A stretch of DNA of 64,000 nt from Bacillota bacterium (GCA_023458035.1 JAEXAX010000017.1:1-64000), one strand, 5' to 3'; positions 54,949 through 63,586 are shown, counted from the stretch's first letter. Numbers and translations: made by a program. Notes: generated from the sequence alone by a model not told the origin.

Positions 54949-55142
54949 TGGAGTCAATCGGTCTGGTTCCGGGAGCGGTCATCAGGATGAAAAAGGTACA
55001 TCCCTGCGGGAGTTCGACGTGGATGGTATTAAAGATCGGTGCAGATGTGAAGCTTAAATGTGAGGGCTGCGGCCATATCATTATGCTCAGCCGGCAAAAG
55101 TTACATAAATCGATTCGCGAGGTGGAAAATTACTTGCCATAA
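54948..55142 (+). CDS. DUF951 zinc-ribbon-like small protein
   Basis: A 64-residue protein of the DUF951 family: GAVIRMKKVHPCGSSTWMVLKIGADVKLKCEGCGHIIMLSRQKLHKSI. Cys residues at HPCG and CEGCG suggest metal or RNA binding. The ATG overlaps the sortase stop. DUF951 genes often stand before rpsF-ssb-rpsR in Firmicutes, which holds here. Function unknown. Confidence 0.88.
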   Translation: MESIGLVPGAVIRMKKVHPCGSSTWMVLKIGADVKLKCEGCGHIIMLSRQKLHKSIREVENYLP

Positions 55143-55162
55143 AGTGTGAATTATGGTATAGT
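55134..55162 (+). promoter_or_regulatory. Promoter of rpsF-ssb-rpsR
   Basis: TTGCCA (55134-55139), 17-bp spacer, TATAGT (55157-55162), overlapping the end of the DUF951 gene. The ~65-base leader (CCTTGCTC..GGGAGAAGGG) can form a stem-loop, where S6-S18 feedback would be expected, but I could not confirm the known motif. Confidence 0.6.
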
Positions 55163-55230
55163 ATCTAATTGTGATATTCCTTGCTCTTTTCATAGGGAGA
55201 AGGGCCAGAGACCAAAAGGAGGTAGAAAGT

Positions 55231-55521
55231 ATGAACAAATATGAATTAGCAGTCGTAGTTAGTGCGAAGATCGAAGACGAAGCCAGAGAAGCTACTGTTG
55301 AGAAAGTGAAAGAGTATGTGACTCGCTTCGGTGGAACCATTACGAATGTAGACGAATGGGGTAAGAAGAGACTCGCTTACGAGATTCAGAAGATGAAGGA
55401 AGCGTTTTACTATTTCATTCAGTTCGAGACAGAGAATACTGCATGTCCGGGCGAAGTAGAGCAGCGCATTCGTATCATGGAGAATGTTATCAGATTTTTG
55501 TGCATTAAACAGGACGCATAA
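55231..55521 (+). CDS. rpsF: Ribosomal protein S6
   Basis: A 96-residue small-subunit protein: MNKYELAVVVSAKIEDEA start, VTRFGGTITNVDEWGKKRLAYEIQKMKEAFYYFIQF centre, and the RIRIMENVIRFLCIK end. AAAGGAGG precedes ATG 55231. First gene of the rpsF-ssb-rpsR operon. Confidence 0.97.
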   Translation: MNKYELAVVVSAKIEDEAREATVEKVKEYVTRFGGTITNVDEWGKKRLAYEIQKMKEAFYYFIQFETENTACPGEVEQRIRIMENVIRFLCIKQDA

Positions 55522-55551
55522 GACGGAGTATTCCGTAGAAAGAGGCGGTTT

Positions 55552-55992
55552 ATGAACAAAGTCATTTTAATGGGACGTTTAACCAGAGAGCCGGATGTAC
55601 GTTACGGTGCGGGTGAAGGCGCTTCGGCCATTGCCAGATATACATTGGCGGTCGATCGTCGTTTCAAGCGGGAAGGCAGTGATCAGACAGCGGATTTTAT
55701 CAGCTGTGTGGTGTTTGGAAAGGGTGCGGAATTTGCTGAAAAATATTTGCATCAGGGTACCAAGATTGCCATTACCGGCCGTATTCAGACCGGCAGCTAT
55801 ACCAACAAGGAAGGCGTAAAAGTATATACAACCGACGTTGTGGTAGAAGAGCAGGAGTTCGCCGAGAGCAAGAATGCTCAGGGCGGCGGCAGCCACTTCC
55901 AGGAAGCGGCTCCGATGGCAGAGCCGAAGAATATCGGCGCCGGCTTTATGAATGTGCCGGATTCCATCGAGGAAGAATTACCATTCCAATAG
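55552..55992 (+). CDS. ssb: Single-stranded DNA-binding protein
   Basis: A 146-residue OB-fold protein: MNKVILMGRLTREPDVRYG, FISCVVFGKGAEFAEKYLHQGTKIAITGRIQTGSY and the acidic tail EEELPFQ that recruits repair and replication partners (usual end DDLPF). Located between rpsF and rpsR. Confidence 0.96.
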   Translation: MNKVILMGRLTREPDVRYGAGEGASAIARYTLAVDRRFKREGSDQTADFISCVVFGKGAEFAEKYLHQGTKIAITGRIQTGSYTNKEGVKVYTTDVVVEEQEFAESKNAQGGGSHFQEAAPMAEPKNIGAGFMNVPDSIEEELPFQ

Positions 55993-56028
55993 GAGTGAAA
56001 CAGACTATCTGAACAGGAGGATAAAATC

Positions 56029-56289
56029 ATGGCATTTGCTAAGAGTGAAGATGCAGGAAGAAGAAAGCCTTTACGCAGAAGAAAAAAGGTTTGTGTATTC
56101 TGCGGTAAAGATAAAGAATTAAACGAATTAGATTACAAAGACGTAAACAAGTTAAAGAGATACGTTTCTGAAAGAGGAAAGATTCTTCCGAGAAGAATCA
56201 CCGGAAACTGCGCAAAGCATCAGAGAGCGCTGACTGTAGCGATTAAGAGAGCCAGACATTTGGCATTGATGCCGTACGTTGTTGAGTAA
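56029..56289 (+). CDS. rpsR: Ribosomal protein S18
   Basis: An 86-residue basic protein: [72 protein letters not shown] core, with Cys residues of a zinc-binding (C+) form (CVFC, C in GNCAKHQ). AACAGGAGG precedes the ATG. Last gene of the operon. Confidence 0.97.
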   Translation: MAFAKSEDAGRRKPLRRRKKVCVFCGKDKELNELDYKDVNKLKRYVSERGKILPRRITGNCAKHQRALTVAIKRARHLALMPYVVE

Positions 56290-56307
56290 TCAACCGTAAG
56301 CAGAGTA

Positions 56308-56341
56308 AAGACTGTTCACCGAGAGGGGAACAGTCTTTTTT
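56308..56341 (+). terminator. Terminator after rpsR
   Basis: AAGACTGTTC / GAACAGTCTT stem with a 10-base loop and a run of six T. Confidence 0.85.
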
Positions 56342-56375
56342 GATGCTGTTTTTTAGAAAAAAGAACATCAAAACA

Positions 56376-56405
56376 TTGACATATTATAATATAGTAATAT
56401 ACAAT
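56376..56405 (+). promoter_or_regulatory. Promoter and probable ArsR operator
   Basis: TTGACA (56376-56381), 18-bp spacer, TACAAT (56400-56405). An A+T-rich inverted repeat ATATTA-N8-TAATAT (56381-56386 with 56395-56400) fills the spacer, where a small ArsR repressor would block polymerase. Confidence 0.55.
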
Positions 56406-56432
56406 ACAGGAAGACTAATAAAGGAGGTCCGT

Positions 56433-56714
56433 ATGAATTATCAGGAAATGATAACCGAAAAAGCGATGCTGTTAAAGGCATTGGCCCATCCGATTCGCCT
56501 CTGCCTGGTGAAGAAGCTGTGTGAGCAGGGAAATTGTAATGTTACCTATTTTACCAATTGCATGGAGGCAAGCCAGTCGAGCATCAGCCAACATCTGGGG
56601 AAGCTGCGGGATCTGGGGATTCTGGGTTTTGAGAAGGATGGTCAGAATGTTCATTATTTTATTAAGAACGAGTCAGTCAGAGGGATTGTCCGCAGTTTGT
56701 TTGGGGAGGACTAA
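56433..56714 (+). CDS. ArsR-family repressor, probable persulfide or metal sensor
   Basis: A 93-residue winged-helix protein: ALAHPIRLCLVKKLCEQGNC, recognition helix ASQSSISQHLGKLRDLGIL and wing KDGQNVHYFI. Cys at 24, 30, 35 and 43 could sense persulfide or thiophilic metal. ELCVCDL, the classic arsenite/metal motif, is absent. It lies 3 bases before a persulfide reductase gene with rhodanese domain, which suggests control like the SqrR/BigR group; that is inference. AAAGGAGG precedes the ATG. Confidence 0.88.
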   Translation: MNYQEMITEKAMLLKALAHPIRLCLVKKLCEQGNCNVTYFTNCMEASQSSISQHLGKLRDLGILGFEKDGQNVHYFIKNESVRGIVRSLFGED

Positions 56715-56717
56715 AAG

Positions 56718-58403
56718 ATGAGCAGAAAAATTGTCATTGTCGGCGGTGTGGCCGGCGGAGCGACCGCTATCGCCAGATTGAGACGACTGGATGAAACGGC
56801 AGAGATTTTATTGTTGGAAAAGGGAGAGTTCGTATCCTTTGCCAATTGTGGTTTACCCTATTACTTGGGGCAGGTGATCAAGAGCCGTGATGCTCTGTTT
56901 GTATCGGATATTTCTTCGATCGAAAGCAAATATGCGGTGAAGATCCGGAATTTTTCCGAGGTGACAGCCATTGACTCGGAAAACAAAGTGTTGCGGGTGA
57001 AGAATGTGCAGACAGGAGAGGAATATTCGGAAAGCTATGATTCCCTGCTGTTATCGACCGGTTCCACCCCGTTTGTTCCGCCGATGGAAGGAACGGATGC
57101 CGAATCCGTCTTTACCTTATGGAATATTTCGGATACCGACCGTATCGAAGCTTATATCAGAAATAAGCGGCCGAAAAGAGCTGTTGTAGCCGGAGGTGGA
57201 TTTATCGGTCTTGAAATGGCTGAAAATCTGACCGAACGCGGCCTGCAGGTGACCTTAGTGGAGTTTGCGGCACAGATTATGCCGCCGCTTGATCCAGACA
57301 TGTCAAAGCAGGTTGAGGATCATTTGCAGGAGAAGGGCGTTACATTGCTGCTATCAACCGGGATTTCCGGAATTAAAGATGACGGCCGGACAGTGGTCTT
57401 ATCAAGCGGCGAGAACCTGCCCGCCGATATGACACTGCTGTCAATCGGTGTACGGCCGAATACCGGTTTTTTGACCGGCAGCGGCATTGAATTAAATGCC
57501 CGCGGTGGTGTGCTTGTTGACGAGCGGCTGCAGACCGGCGTACCGGATATTTATGCCGTCGGTGATATGATTGAGGTGACTCATAAGGTATCCGGCCGTA
57601 GGACCATGATACCGCTGGCCGGACCGGCCAATAAGCAGGGGCGGGCAGTTGCCGCAAACATCCTGGGGGCGGCGGCCGAAACATATAAAGGAAGTATCGG
57701 TACCAGTGTGGCGAAGGTTTTTGACCTGGCTGTGGCTGTTACCGGTGAAAATGAAAAGCAGCTGGTCGCTCGTGGTTTGAAGCTGTGGCGGGATTATGGG
57801 CTGGCTCTGATTCATCCGATGTCACATGCCGGTTATTATCCGGGCGCATTGCCTATGACCATTAAGCTTTTATTCGAAATGAACGGCGGTCGTATTCTCG
57901 GCGCTCAAATCATCGGTTTTGACGGTGTTGATAAGCGCATTGATACCATTGCTGCTTCGATTCACTTTAAGGGAACTGTTTATGATCTGACTGAACTGGA
58001 GCTGGCCTATGCTCCGCCGTTTTCTTCGGCTAAAGATCCTGTCAATATGGCCGGTTATGTGGCGGTCAATATTTTGGCAGGTTTGACTGAGCCGATCACA
58101 TATGATGAATGGCTGCAGGTGAAAGATGAGGTTGTGACGATCGATGTCCGTGAGGAGATTGAAGTGGAGAACGGTGGAATCGAGGGAGCGGTCAATATTC
58201 CGTTGTCACAGCTGCGTAAGCGCTGCCAGGAGCTTGATCCGCAGAAGTCCTATGTGGTGTCCTGTGCGGTCGGTCTGCGCGGCTATATCGCCGAGCGTAT
58301 CTTAAAGCAGCATAGCTTACGGGTGCGCAACCTGGCCGGCGGCTATCGAACCTTTAGCAGCAGAACAGCTGCTCCACAGAGTCATATGAATCTGCTCATT
58401 TAA
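56718..58403 (+). CDS. CoA-disulfide/persulfide reductase with rhodanese domain
   Basis: A 561-residue flavoprotein. The FAD/NADH disulfide-reductase core starts IVIVGGVAGGATAIARLRR, active Cys44 lies in SFANCGLPYYLG, the NADH motif is AVVAGGGFIGLEMAENL, and DIYAVGDMIEV binds FAD. The C-terminal ~100 residues are a rhodanese domain with Cys516 in VVSCAVGLRGY. CoA-disulfide reductases fused to rhodanese reduce CoA and low-molecular-weight persulfides. The upstream ArsR gene is co-transcribed. Confidence 0.92.
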   Translation: MSRKIVIVGGVAGGATAIARLRRLDETAEILLLEKGEFVSFANCGLPYYLGQVIKSRDALFVSDISSIESKYAVKIRNFSEVTAIDSENKVLRVKNVQTGEEYSESYDSLLLSTGSTPFVPPMEGTDAESVFTLWNISDTDRIEAYIRNKRPKRAVVAGGGFIGLEMAENLTERGLQVTLVEFAAQIMPPLDPDMSKQVEDHLQEKGVTLLLSTGISGIKDDGRTVVLSSGENLPADMTLLSIGVRPNTGFLTGSGIELNARGGVLVDERLQTGVPDIYAVGDMIEVTHKVSGRRTMIPLAGPANKQGRAVAANILGAAAETYKGSIGTSVAKVFDLAVAVTGENEKQLVARGLKLWRDYGLALIHPMSHAGYYPGALPMTIKLLFEMNGGRILGAQIIGFDGVDKRIDTIAASIHFKGTVYDLTELELAYAPPFSSAKDPVNMAGYVAVNILAGLTEPITYDEWLQVKDEVVTIDVREEIEVENGGIEGAVNIPLSQLRKRCQELDPQKSYVVSCAVGLRGYIAERILKQHSLRVRNLAGGYRTFSSRTAAPQSHMNLLI

Positions 58404-58436
58404 TAGTCGGGTTCTGATCGAAAAATTTAAAAAAGC

Positions 58437-58465
58437 TAGTCAAAATCCTTTCCATCCACTATACT
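58437..58465 (+). promoter_or_regulatory. Promoter of the HAD phosphatase gene
   Basis: Weak -35 TAGTCA (58437-58442), 17-bp spacer, good -10 TATACT (58460-58465). Confidence 0.45.
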
Positions 58466-58496
58466 AAGGAGTAGCTGAAAGGAACGAGGTATAGCT

Positions 58497-59303
58497 ATGG
58501 AAAGGATTATTTTTTTAGATATAGACGGAACCATACGGGATTTTGACGGCAGCATTCGTCCGCGTACCATCCAGGCGGTGAAAGCTGCCAGAGCAGCCGG
58601 GCATAAGGTTTTTCTGGCCACCGGCCGTCCCGGTCATCAGATTGAGAAGGATTTGATCGAGATCGGATTTGACGGTGTGGTCGGCAGCGCCGGCGCTTTT
58701 GCCGAATACCGCGGAGAATGCCTGTATCATGAGGTGATGAACACTGAACGCCTGCGGGAGCTGATGCAAGTGCTGCTGCGGCAGGATTGCTTCCTGTTCT
58801 TACAGGGCGTGGAGAAGAACTTTGTGTTATCGAGTCAGGCTCCGCTGATCCGCAAATGGTGGCAGCTGCCGGAGGGTGGAAGCGATCTGGAGCGGGAATA
58901 TTTTGATTGCATCGATGACCTGGAGGCGGTCGGAGAGATCGATAAGCTGATCTATTTTAGTGATGATTTGCCGCATCTTACATTGCGCAAAGAGTGGGGA
59001 GAGGATTTTAACGTGCTGGGGCTGAGTTTTCCGGGACCGCTGGCTTACGGTGCGGAAATCGCGCCGGCCGGTATCGATAAGGTGGTTGGCGTTCGGCATG
59101 TGACCGAAGCTTTGGGGTATGCCCGGGAAGCGGTGGTGGCCATCGGTGACAATGAAAATGATATTGAGATGCTGCGTTTTGCAGGGGTCGGTATTGCGAT
59201 GGGCAATGGCACGGAGGAGGCGAAGGCAGCCGCCGATCTGATCACCGAACCGCTGCGTGACGACGGTCTCTTTAAGGCCTTTGTCAGACTGGGTTTATTT
59301 TAG
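58497..59303 (+). CDS. Cof-type HAD hydrolase
   Basis: A 268-residue phosphatase of the HAD superfamily, Cof (IIB cap) subgroup. Nucleophile DIDGT (FLDIDGTIRD, residues 7-11), ATGRPGHQ (motif II), AGIDKVVGVRHV Lys motif III and IGDNENDIEML motif IV. AAAGGAAC/GAGGT precedes the ATG. Likely dephosphorylates sugar phosphates or a cofactor such as FMN or PLP; the substrate cannot be read. Confidence 0.9.
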   Translation: MERIIFLDIDGTIRDFDGSIRPRTIQAVKAARAAGHKVFLATGRPGHQIEKDLIEIGFDGVVGSAGAFAEYRGECLYHEVMNTERLRELMQVLLRQDCFLFLQGVEKNFVLSSQAPLIRKWWQLPEGGSDLEREYFDCIDDLEAVGEIDKLIYFSDDLPHLTLRKEWGEDFNVLGLSFPGPLAYGAEIAPAGIDKVVGVRHVTEALGYAREAVVAIGDNENDIEMLRFAGVGIAMGNGTEEAKAAADLITEPLRDDGLFKAFVRLGLF

Positions 59304-59317
59304 AATCGGCAAAAATA

Positions 59318-59372
59318 AAAAGTCCGGGTGGCTGCTCCTAGATGTATAACAGGAACAGCTAGCCGGACTTTT
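59318..59372. terminator. Bidirectional terminator between HAD gene and htpG
   Basis: AAAAGTCCGG / CCGGACTTTT (59318-59327 with 59363-59372) with a further inner stem GCTGcTCCT / AGGAaCAGC. It separates two convergent genes. Confidence 0.8.
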
Positions 59373-59426
59373 AGATTGTCGAGCGGTATTGACCATTGTG
59401 TGCCGCAATCAGTCGGCGGCAGTGAA

Positions 59427-61508
59427 TCAAGCTTTGGTTAATAAGAGCAGAACCTCGCTGCTGCGCTTGATAAAGGCGGTCATTTCATCGGCCGATAAGG
59501 TGGTATGACCAATCAGAGCCAGGTCGTACAGCTGATGACAGATCAGTTCGACATGAGCCGGCTCGGCGCTGTTTAACAGGAACTGAACCAGGGCGTGATC
59601 GACATTTAACACCAATGTTTTGGGTCCGCCGAACATGGACGGATCCATGCCGTACATATTGTAGGCCTTCATCATATCCTGCATACGGCGGCCGTCTTCG
59701 GATACGACCATCATTGAGGCGCCGGCCTCAGCGCCCAGATGGGCGGCTTCGACAGTCGGGGCAGTATCCGGTAACTGAGCTTTAAACAGTTCACCGAGGG
59801 TGGCAGCTGCTGCGGCAGTATCGTCATCGTTCCTGCCGACCGCTTCGGACAGATCGGCATCGATCCGTTTAAAGGCGACCGTTTCTTTGACGCGTTCCAG
59901 ATGACTGATAAAAGCGGAATCAATATTGGCGTCCAGGATTACGGCATTCAGCTTCTTTTCTTTAAAGAGGTTGATATACTGGCTTTGCAGGCCGGTATCG
60001 GTCACATAATAGATGGTCTGTTTATCGGCGGCCTTATCGGTCTCGGCAGTCGTAGTGTCGGAAGCAGTGCTTTCGGCTGTCTTGTCAGCTGCCTGCTCAG
60101 CGGTCGAATCTGCTTTTTCAGCGTCTTCTTTTTCCTTGATCAGATCTCCAATGGTCAGATATTTGTCGTTTAGATCTTTGAAGAGTACGAAATCAGCCAT
60201 TCGTTCACCGAATTTTTCATCCTTGATACAGCCAAACTTGATGAAGGGATTGATATCATCCCAGTATTTTTCATATTCTTCGCGTTCCACTTTACACAGG
60301 CCGGAGAGCTTATCGGCTACCTTCTTTGTGATATAGTCGGCGATTTTTTTGACAGTGCCGTCGTTTTGCAGGGCGCTGCGGGAAACATTGAGCGGCAGAT
60401 CAGGGCAGTCGATAACCCCCTTTAGGAGCATCAAAAACTCCGGGATCACTTCTTTAATATTATCGGCAATAAAAACCTGGTTATTATATAACTTGATCAC
60501 ACCCTCGGCATTTTCGTATTCCAAGTTAATCTTCGGGAAGTAGAGAATGCCCTTCAGGCGGAAGGGGTAGTCCATATTTAGGTGGATCCAGAATAAGGGC
60601 TCCTTATAATCGTGGAAGACATTGCGATAGAACTTGACATAGTCTTCCTTGGTGACCTCATTTGGGTGTTTGGCCCATAGCGGCGCCGGATTTGACAGGG
60701 AAACCGGGCGACGGACGATTTTTACCATTTCACGGGCAGGCGAAACTTCAACCGATTTTTTGGTGCCGTCTTCCTGCTCCTGCTCCTCAAATTTTGCATC
60801 CTCATGGATGTGCTCGATCACCTGATCATCGGAGAGCAGCTCGTTCTCAGGAATGGTATCGTATTCTTCCACCGCACCTTCCTTATTCAGATAGATGTGA
60901 ACCGGCATAAAGGAACAGTACTTTTGTAAAGTTTCGCGCACCTGGTATTCATTGGCGAAGGCCAGTGAATCCTCGTTTAAGAAAAGGGTGATAGTGGTGC
61001 CGACACTGTCCTTGGTACCTTCGCTTAAGGTATATTCGGTACCGCCGTCACATTCCCAATGCACGGCGGCAGCGCCGGCCCGATAGGACAGGGTATCGAT
61101 GTGCACTTCGGTAGCAACCATAAATGCCGAGTAGAAGCCGAGGCCGAAATGACCGATGATTTGATCGGCATTTGTCTTATCCTTGTACTTGGCCAAGAAG
61201 TCCTCTGCTCCGGAGAAGGCGATCTGAGTGATATATTCTTCGACCTCATCAGCCGTCATACCGAGGCCGGTATCGGTGAATGAGATGGTTTTGCGTTCCG
61301 GGGAAACGGTTACCTGAATGGAATGCTTATGACCCTCCGGATAGCTGTATTCACCCATGATCTCCAGCTTGTTCAGCTTGGTGATAGCGTCCGAGCCGTT
61401 CGAAATCAACTCACGGATGAAGATATCGTGATCCGAATAGAGCCACTTTTTAATAATCGGGAAAATATTATCACTATGGATGGATAGTGAACCTTTTTTT
61501 GTCGCCAT
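59427..61508 (-). CDS. htpG: Chaperone HtpG (Hsp90)
   Basis: A 693-residue Hsp90. The N-terminal GHKL ATPase has FIRELISNGSDAITKL, TDTGLGMTADEVEEYI, IGHFGLGFYSAFMVA and GTTITLFL. The middle domain has DYPFRLKGILYFPK and LNVSRSALQNDGTVKK. Between about 455 and 497 lies an Ala/Thr/Asp/Lys-rich low-complexity stretch not expected in HtpG. The C-terminal dimer domain follows. It is preceded by a strong promoter and a CIRCE element. Confidence 0.95.
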   Translation of the reverse strand: MATKKGSLSIHSDNIFPIIKKWLYSDHDIFIRELISNGSDAITKLNKLEIMGEYSYPEGHKHSIQVTVSPERKTISFTDTGLGMTADEVEEYITQIAFSGAEDFLAKYKDKTNADQIIGHFGLGFYSAFMVATEVHIDTLSYRAGAAAVHWECDGGTEYTLSEGTKDSVGTTITLFLNEDSLAFANEYQVRETLQKYCSFMPVHIYLNKEGAVEEYDTIPENELLSDDQVIEHIHEDAKFEEQEQEDGTKKSVEVSPAREMVKIVRRPVSLSNPAPLWAKHPNEVTKEDYVKFYRNVFHDYKEPLFWIHLNMDYPFRLKGILYFPKINLEYENAEGVIKLYNNQVFIADNIKEVIPEFLMLLKGVIDCPDLPLNVSRSALQNDGTVKKIADYITKKVADKLSGLCKVEREEYEKYWDDINPFIKFGCIKDEKFGERMADFVLFKDLNDKYLTIGDLIKEKEDAEKADSTAEQAADKTAESTASDTTTAETDKAADKQTIYYVTDTGLQSQYINLFKEKKLNAVILDANIDSAFISHLERVKETVAFKRIDADLSEAVGRNDDDTAAAAATLGELFKAQLPDTAPTVEAAHLGAEAGASMMVVSEDGRRMQDMMKAYNMYGMDPSMFGGPKTLVLNVDHALVQFLLNSAEPAHVELICHQLYDLALIGHTTLSADEMTAFIKRSSEVLLLLTKA

Positions 61509-61543
61509 GATATTATCTCCTTTGTGTTTATTGTTATAGCCAT

Positions 61544-61572
61544 AGTATAATACTGAGCCATATGGCTGTCAA
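61544..61572 (-). promoter_or_regulatory. Promoter of htpG
   Basis: Minus strand TTGACA (61567-61572), 17-bp spacer, TATACT (61544-61549): a strong vegetative promoter, with its -35 box 8 bp from the CIRCE element. Confidence 0.75.
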
Positions 61573-61580
61573 GAAAAAAA

Positions 61581-61607
61581 TTAGCACTCTGTTTGATGGA
61601 GTGCTAA
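61581..61607. promoter_or_regulatory. CIRCE element (HrcA operator)
   Basis: TTAGCACTC-N9-GAGTGCTAA, a perfect CIRCE inverted repeat. HrcA represses heat-shock genes through it, usually groESL and dnaK operons. Here it lies directly upstream of the htpG -35 box rather than between promoter and gene. No groES or dnaK gene is near. Confidence 0.93.
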
Positions 61608-61660
61608 TTATGAAAGTGACTATGTTTTTGAAAAACCACAGTCCGGATGGGATTTAAGCT

Positions 61661-62140
61661 TTATAAGGAAAATGAGAATGGAAGTCCGATCTCGACCAAC
61701 CAGTCACAGATAAAGCTATCCCAGGCCTTCAATGGCTCCTGATTCATTGAAAATTGCTGCCAGCTGGCGGCAGAGGTGCAGGTCAGCTGCCCATCCCGAT
61801 ATTGAAAGTGCAGTCGCAGATCCAGACCGTCACAGACATCGGATGCTTCGGAAAATTGCTGTTGCAGCGCATGAGAGGGACAAAGTGTCAGCGTGATTTC
61901 GAGCGGCAGACGGTGTCCCTTGATTTGAGCGGTATACAGTGGACGTATCTCCGACCAACGGATCAGAGCAGCCTTCGGCCTTTCTTCGGGCGGATAGAAA
62001 TCAGCCTGTAAATGACCGTCAAATTCCTGACGAAAGGCGGTGATGATCCTGCCCTGTTCAAAATAAAAATCATCAAACAGAGTGGATAGCAACAGAACCT
62101 GCATGGTTTGTTTGGTTTGTGATAAAGTCAGCTGCAACAA
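61661..62140 (-). CDS. DUF5721-like hypothetical protein
   Basis: A 159-residue protein starting TTG at 62140, with GGAGG seven bases upstream. The pattern MQVLLLSTLFDDFYFEQGRIITAFRQEFDGHLQADFYPPEE and later LIRWSEIRPLYTAQIKGHRLPLEITLTL resemble DUF5721 proteins of Lachnospiraceae. No membrane segment or catalytic motif is evident. Its end is 53 bp from CIRCE. Family assignment from memory, moderate. Confidence 0.75.
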   Translation of the reverse strand: MLQLTLSQTKQTMQVLLLSTLFDDFYFEQGRIITAFRQEFDGHLQADFYPPEERPKAALIRWSEIRPLYTAQIKGHRLPLEITLTLCPSHALQQQFSEASDVCDGLDLRLHFQYRDGQLTCTSAASWQQFSMNQEPLKAWDSFICDWLVEIGLPFSFSL

Positions 62141-62286
62141 GATGGTTCCTCCATTTTATAGTGGGGTGCAAGGCGGATGGTCAGGTTTGGTAAAATGAGT
62201 TCATTATGTAGTAGTTTGGCTTGTCATATCGTTTTAAATCGGGTATTCTATGATTATTCATCATTATACGGGAAGGAGGGAGATTT

Positions 62287-62751
62287 GTGAAGCGAAAAAA
62301 GCTTAGAACCAGGCAGAGTGAGGAGCAGACAGCACAGTTTTTTCGATTGGGACTGTTTTTGCTGCCGTTGTTGTTGATCGGTGGCCCCTTGTATATCTTC
62401 GGCCTTCCCTATCTTCGCGGTATTATTCCGGCGGATTGTGTTTTTTTGCAGATGACAGGCTATTACTGCCCCGGCTGCGGCGGGACGCGTTCCCTGTACT
62501 TGTTATTACACGGTCGGCCGCTGTTGGCCATCTGGTATCATCCGTTTTTGATGTATGTGATTATTCTATGGGCGGTCTTTATGTTGACCAATGCAATTGA
62601 GCGGCTGTCAAAAGGGCAGTGGCAGATCGGTTTACAATACCGGCATCGGTATATTGTAATCGGTCTGATTATGTTGTTTGTGAATTTTATCATTCGGGAT
62701 GTGCTGCTGTATTTCGGTATCGATACTCTGTTGTATCATCCGTTCGGCTGA
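62287..62751 (+). CDS. DUF2752 membrane protein
   Basis: A 154-residue protein with three or four membrane helices (FLLPLLLIGGPLYIFGL; FLMYVIILWAVFML; YIVIGLIMLFVNFII). The conserved MTGYYCPGCGGTRSLYLLLHG motif, with CPGCGGTR, defines DUF2752. GTG start after GGAGGGAG. Basic N-terminus in the cytoplasm. Function unknown. Confidence 0.85.
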   Translation: MKRKKLRTRQSEEQTAQFFRLGLFLLPLLLIGGPLYIFGLPYLRGIIPADCVFLQMTGYYCPGCGGTRSLYLLLHGRPLLAIWYHPFLMYVIILWAVFMLTNAIERLSKGQWQIGLQYRHRYIVIGLIMLFVNFIIRDVLLYFGIDTLLYHPFG

Positions 62752-62776
62752 AACTGAACAGAGCAACGCATATAAA

Positions 62777-62812
62777 AAAAAGGCTTCTGCTGTTACGAGC
62801 GGAAGCCTTTTT
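62777..62812. terminator. Bidirectional terminator after the DUF2752 gene
   Basis: AAAAAGGCTTCtGCT / AGCgGAAGCCTTTTT stem with a 6-base loop, separating convergent genes at 62751 and 62836. Confidence 0.8.
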
Positions 62813-62835
62813 GAGTCAGGTTAATCAAACCGAGA

Positions 62836-63507
62836 TCAATCCAGATTCTCCAGGAAACGACGGATGTCATACGGAGAATAGTTGTTGTAATAATAGCTGT
62901 TTGATCTGTTGAAAAACATCAGGAGAATTATAATCACAGAGATTATGATACCGACACAGGAGGTGATCAAACCGGTCATGGCTAAAGAATCAAACGGTTT
63001 GCCGTGCTTGGATACAAAGGCCAGGATCAGGCCGACGATACCAAGAATCAGACCGAGAGGTCCGCAGCAACATAGGACAATGGAGAGGATACCCAGCACC
63101 ATAGAGGCAATAGAGGTTCCGCTGTGTGTCGATTTTTGTTCATAGACAGCATTCGCCTGATAGTTATTGTTATTATAAGAATACTCAGCATATTGCTCAC
63201 TTGTTCCGGATTGATTTGGAGTGGTATATGCACCATAGTTTGGCTGGCTTTGCTGAGTCTGAGCGCCTGGCTGCACCGGAGTACCATACTCCTGGCCATA
63301 GGCTTGTTGAGTCTGCTGAACCTGTGGTTCAGGTGCTTGGTTCGGCATGCCGTAGCCGTAGTCCGGCTGTGCCGGTTCGGCGGGCTGTACCGGTTCCTGA
63401 TATTCTGTGTAACCGGTAGTTTCTAGCGGCTGACCGTCTGTACCCGGTACCGGCGGTGCGGAATTCGGCTGTTGCAGGGGTTGTCCGTTTTCATTAAAAT
63501 AATCCAT
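62836..63507 (-). CDS. DUF4190 membrane protein with Pro/Gln/Tyr-rich N-terminus
   Basis: A 223-residue protein. Residues 1-125 are low complexity, rich in Pro, Gln, Tyr, Asn and Glu. The DUF4190 part follows: SIASMVLGILSIVLCCCGPLGLILGIVGLILAFVSKHGKPFDSLAMTGLITSC-type pattern with two to three membrane helices. The C-terminus is short and rich in Asn/Tyr (NSYYYNNYSPYD). Related to the gene upstream (63702-64000). Function unknown. Confidence 0.85.
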   Translation of the reverse strand: MDYFNENGQPLQQPNSAPPVPGTDGQPLETTGYTEYQEPVQPAEPAQPDYGYGMPNQAPEPQVQQTQQAYGQEYGTPVQPGAQTQQSQPNYGAYTTPNQSGTSEQYAEYSYNNNNYQANAVYEQKSTHSGTSIASMVLGILSIVLCCCGPLGLILGIVGLILAFVSKHGKPFDSLAMTGLITSCVGIIISVIIILLMFFNRSNSYYYNNYSPYDIRRFLENLD

Positions 63508-63558
63508 AATGATTCTCTCTTTCTATACATCAACATAGTATATCGTTAAATTAGTACA

Positions 63559-63586
63559 ATTATACCACATGGAAATCGTTTGTAAA
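63559..63586 (-). promoter_or_regulatory. Promoter of the 62836 gene
   Basis: Minus strand TTTACA (63581-63586), 16-bp spacer, perfect TATAAT (63559-63564), about 50 bases before the ATG. Confidence 0.65.
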
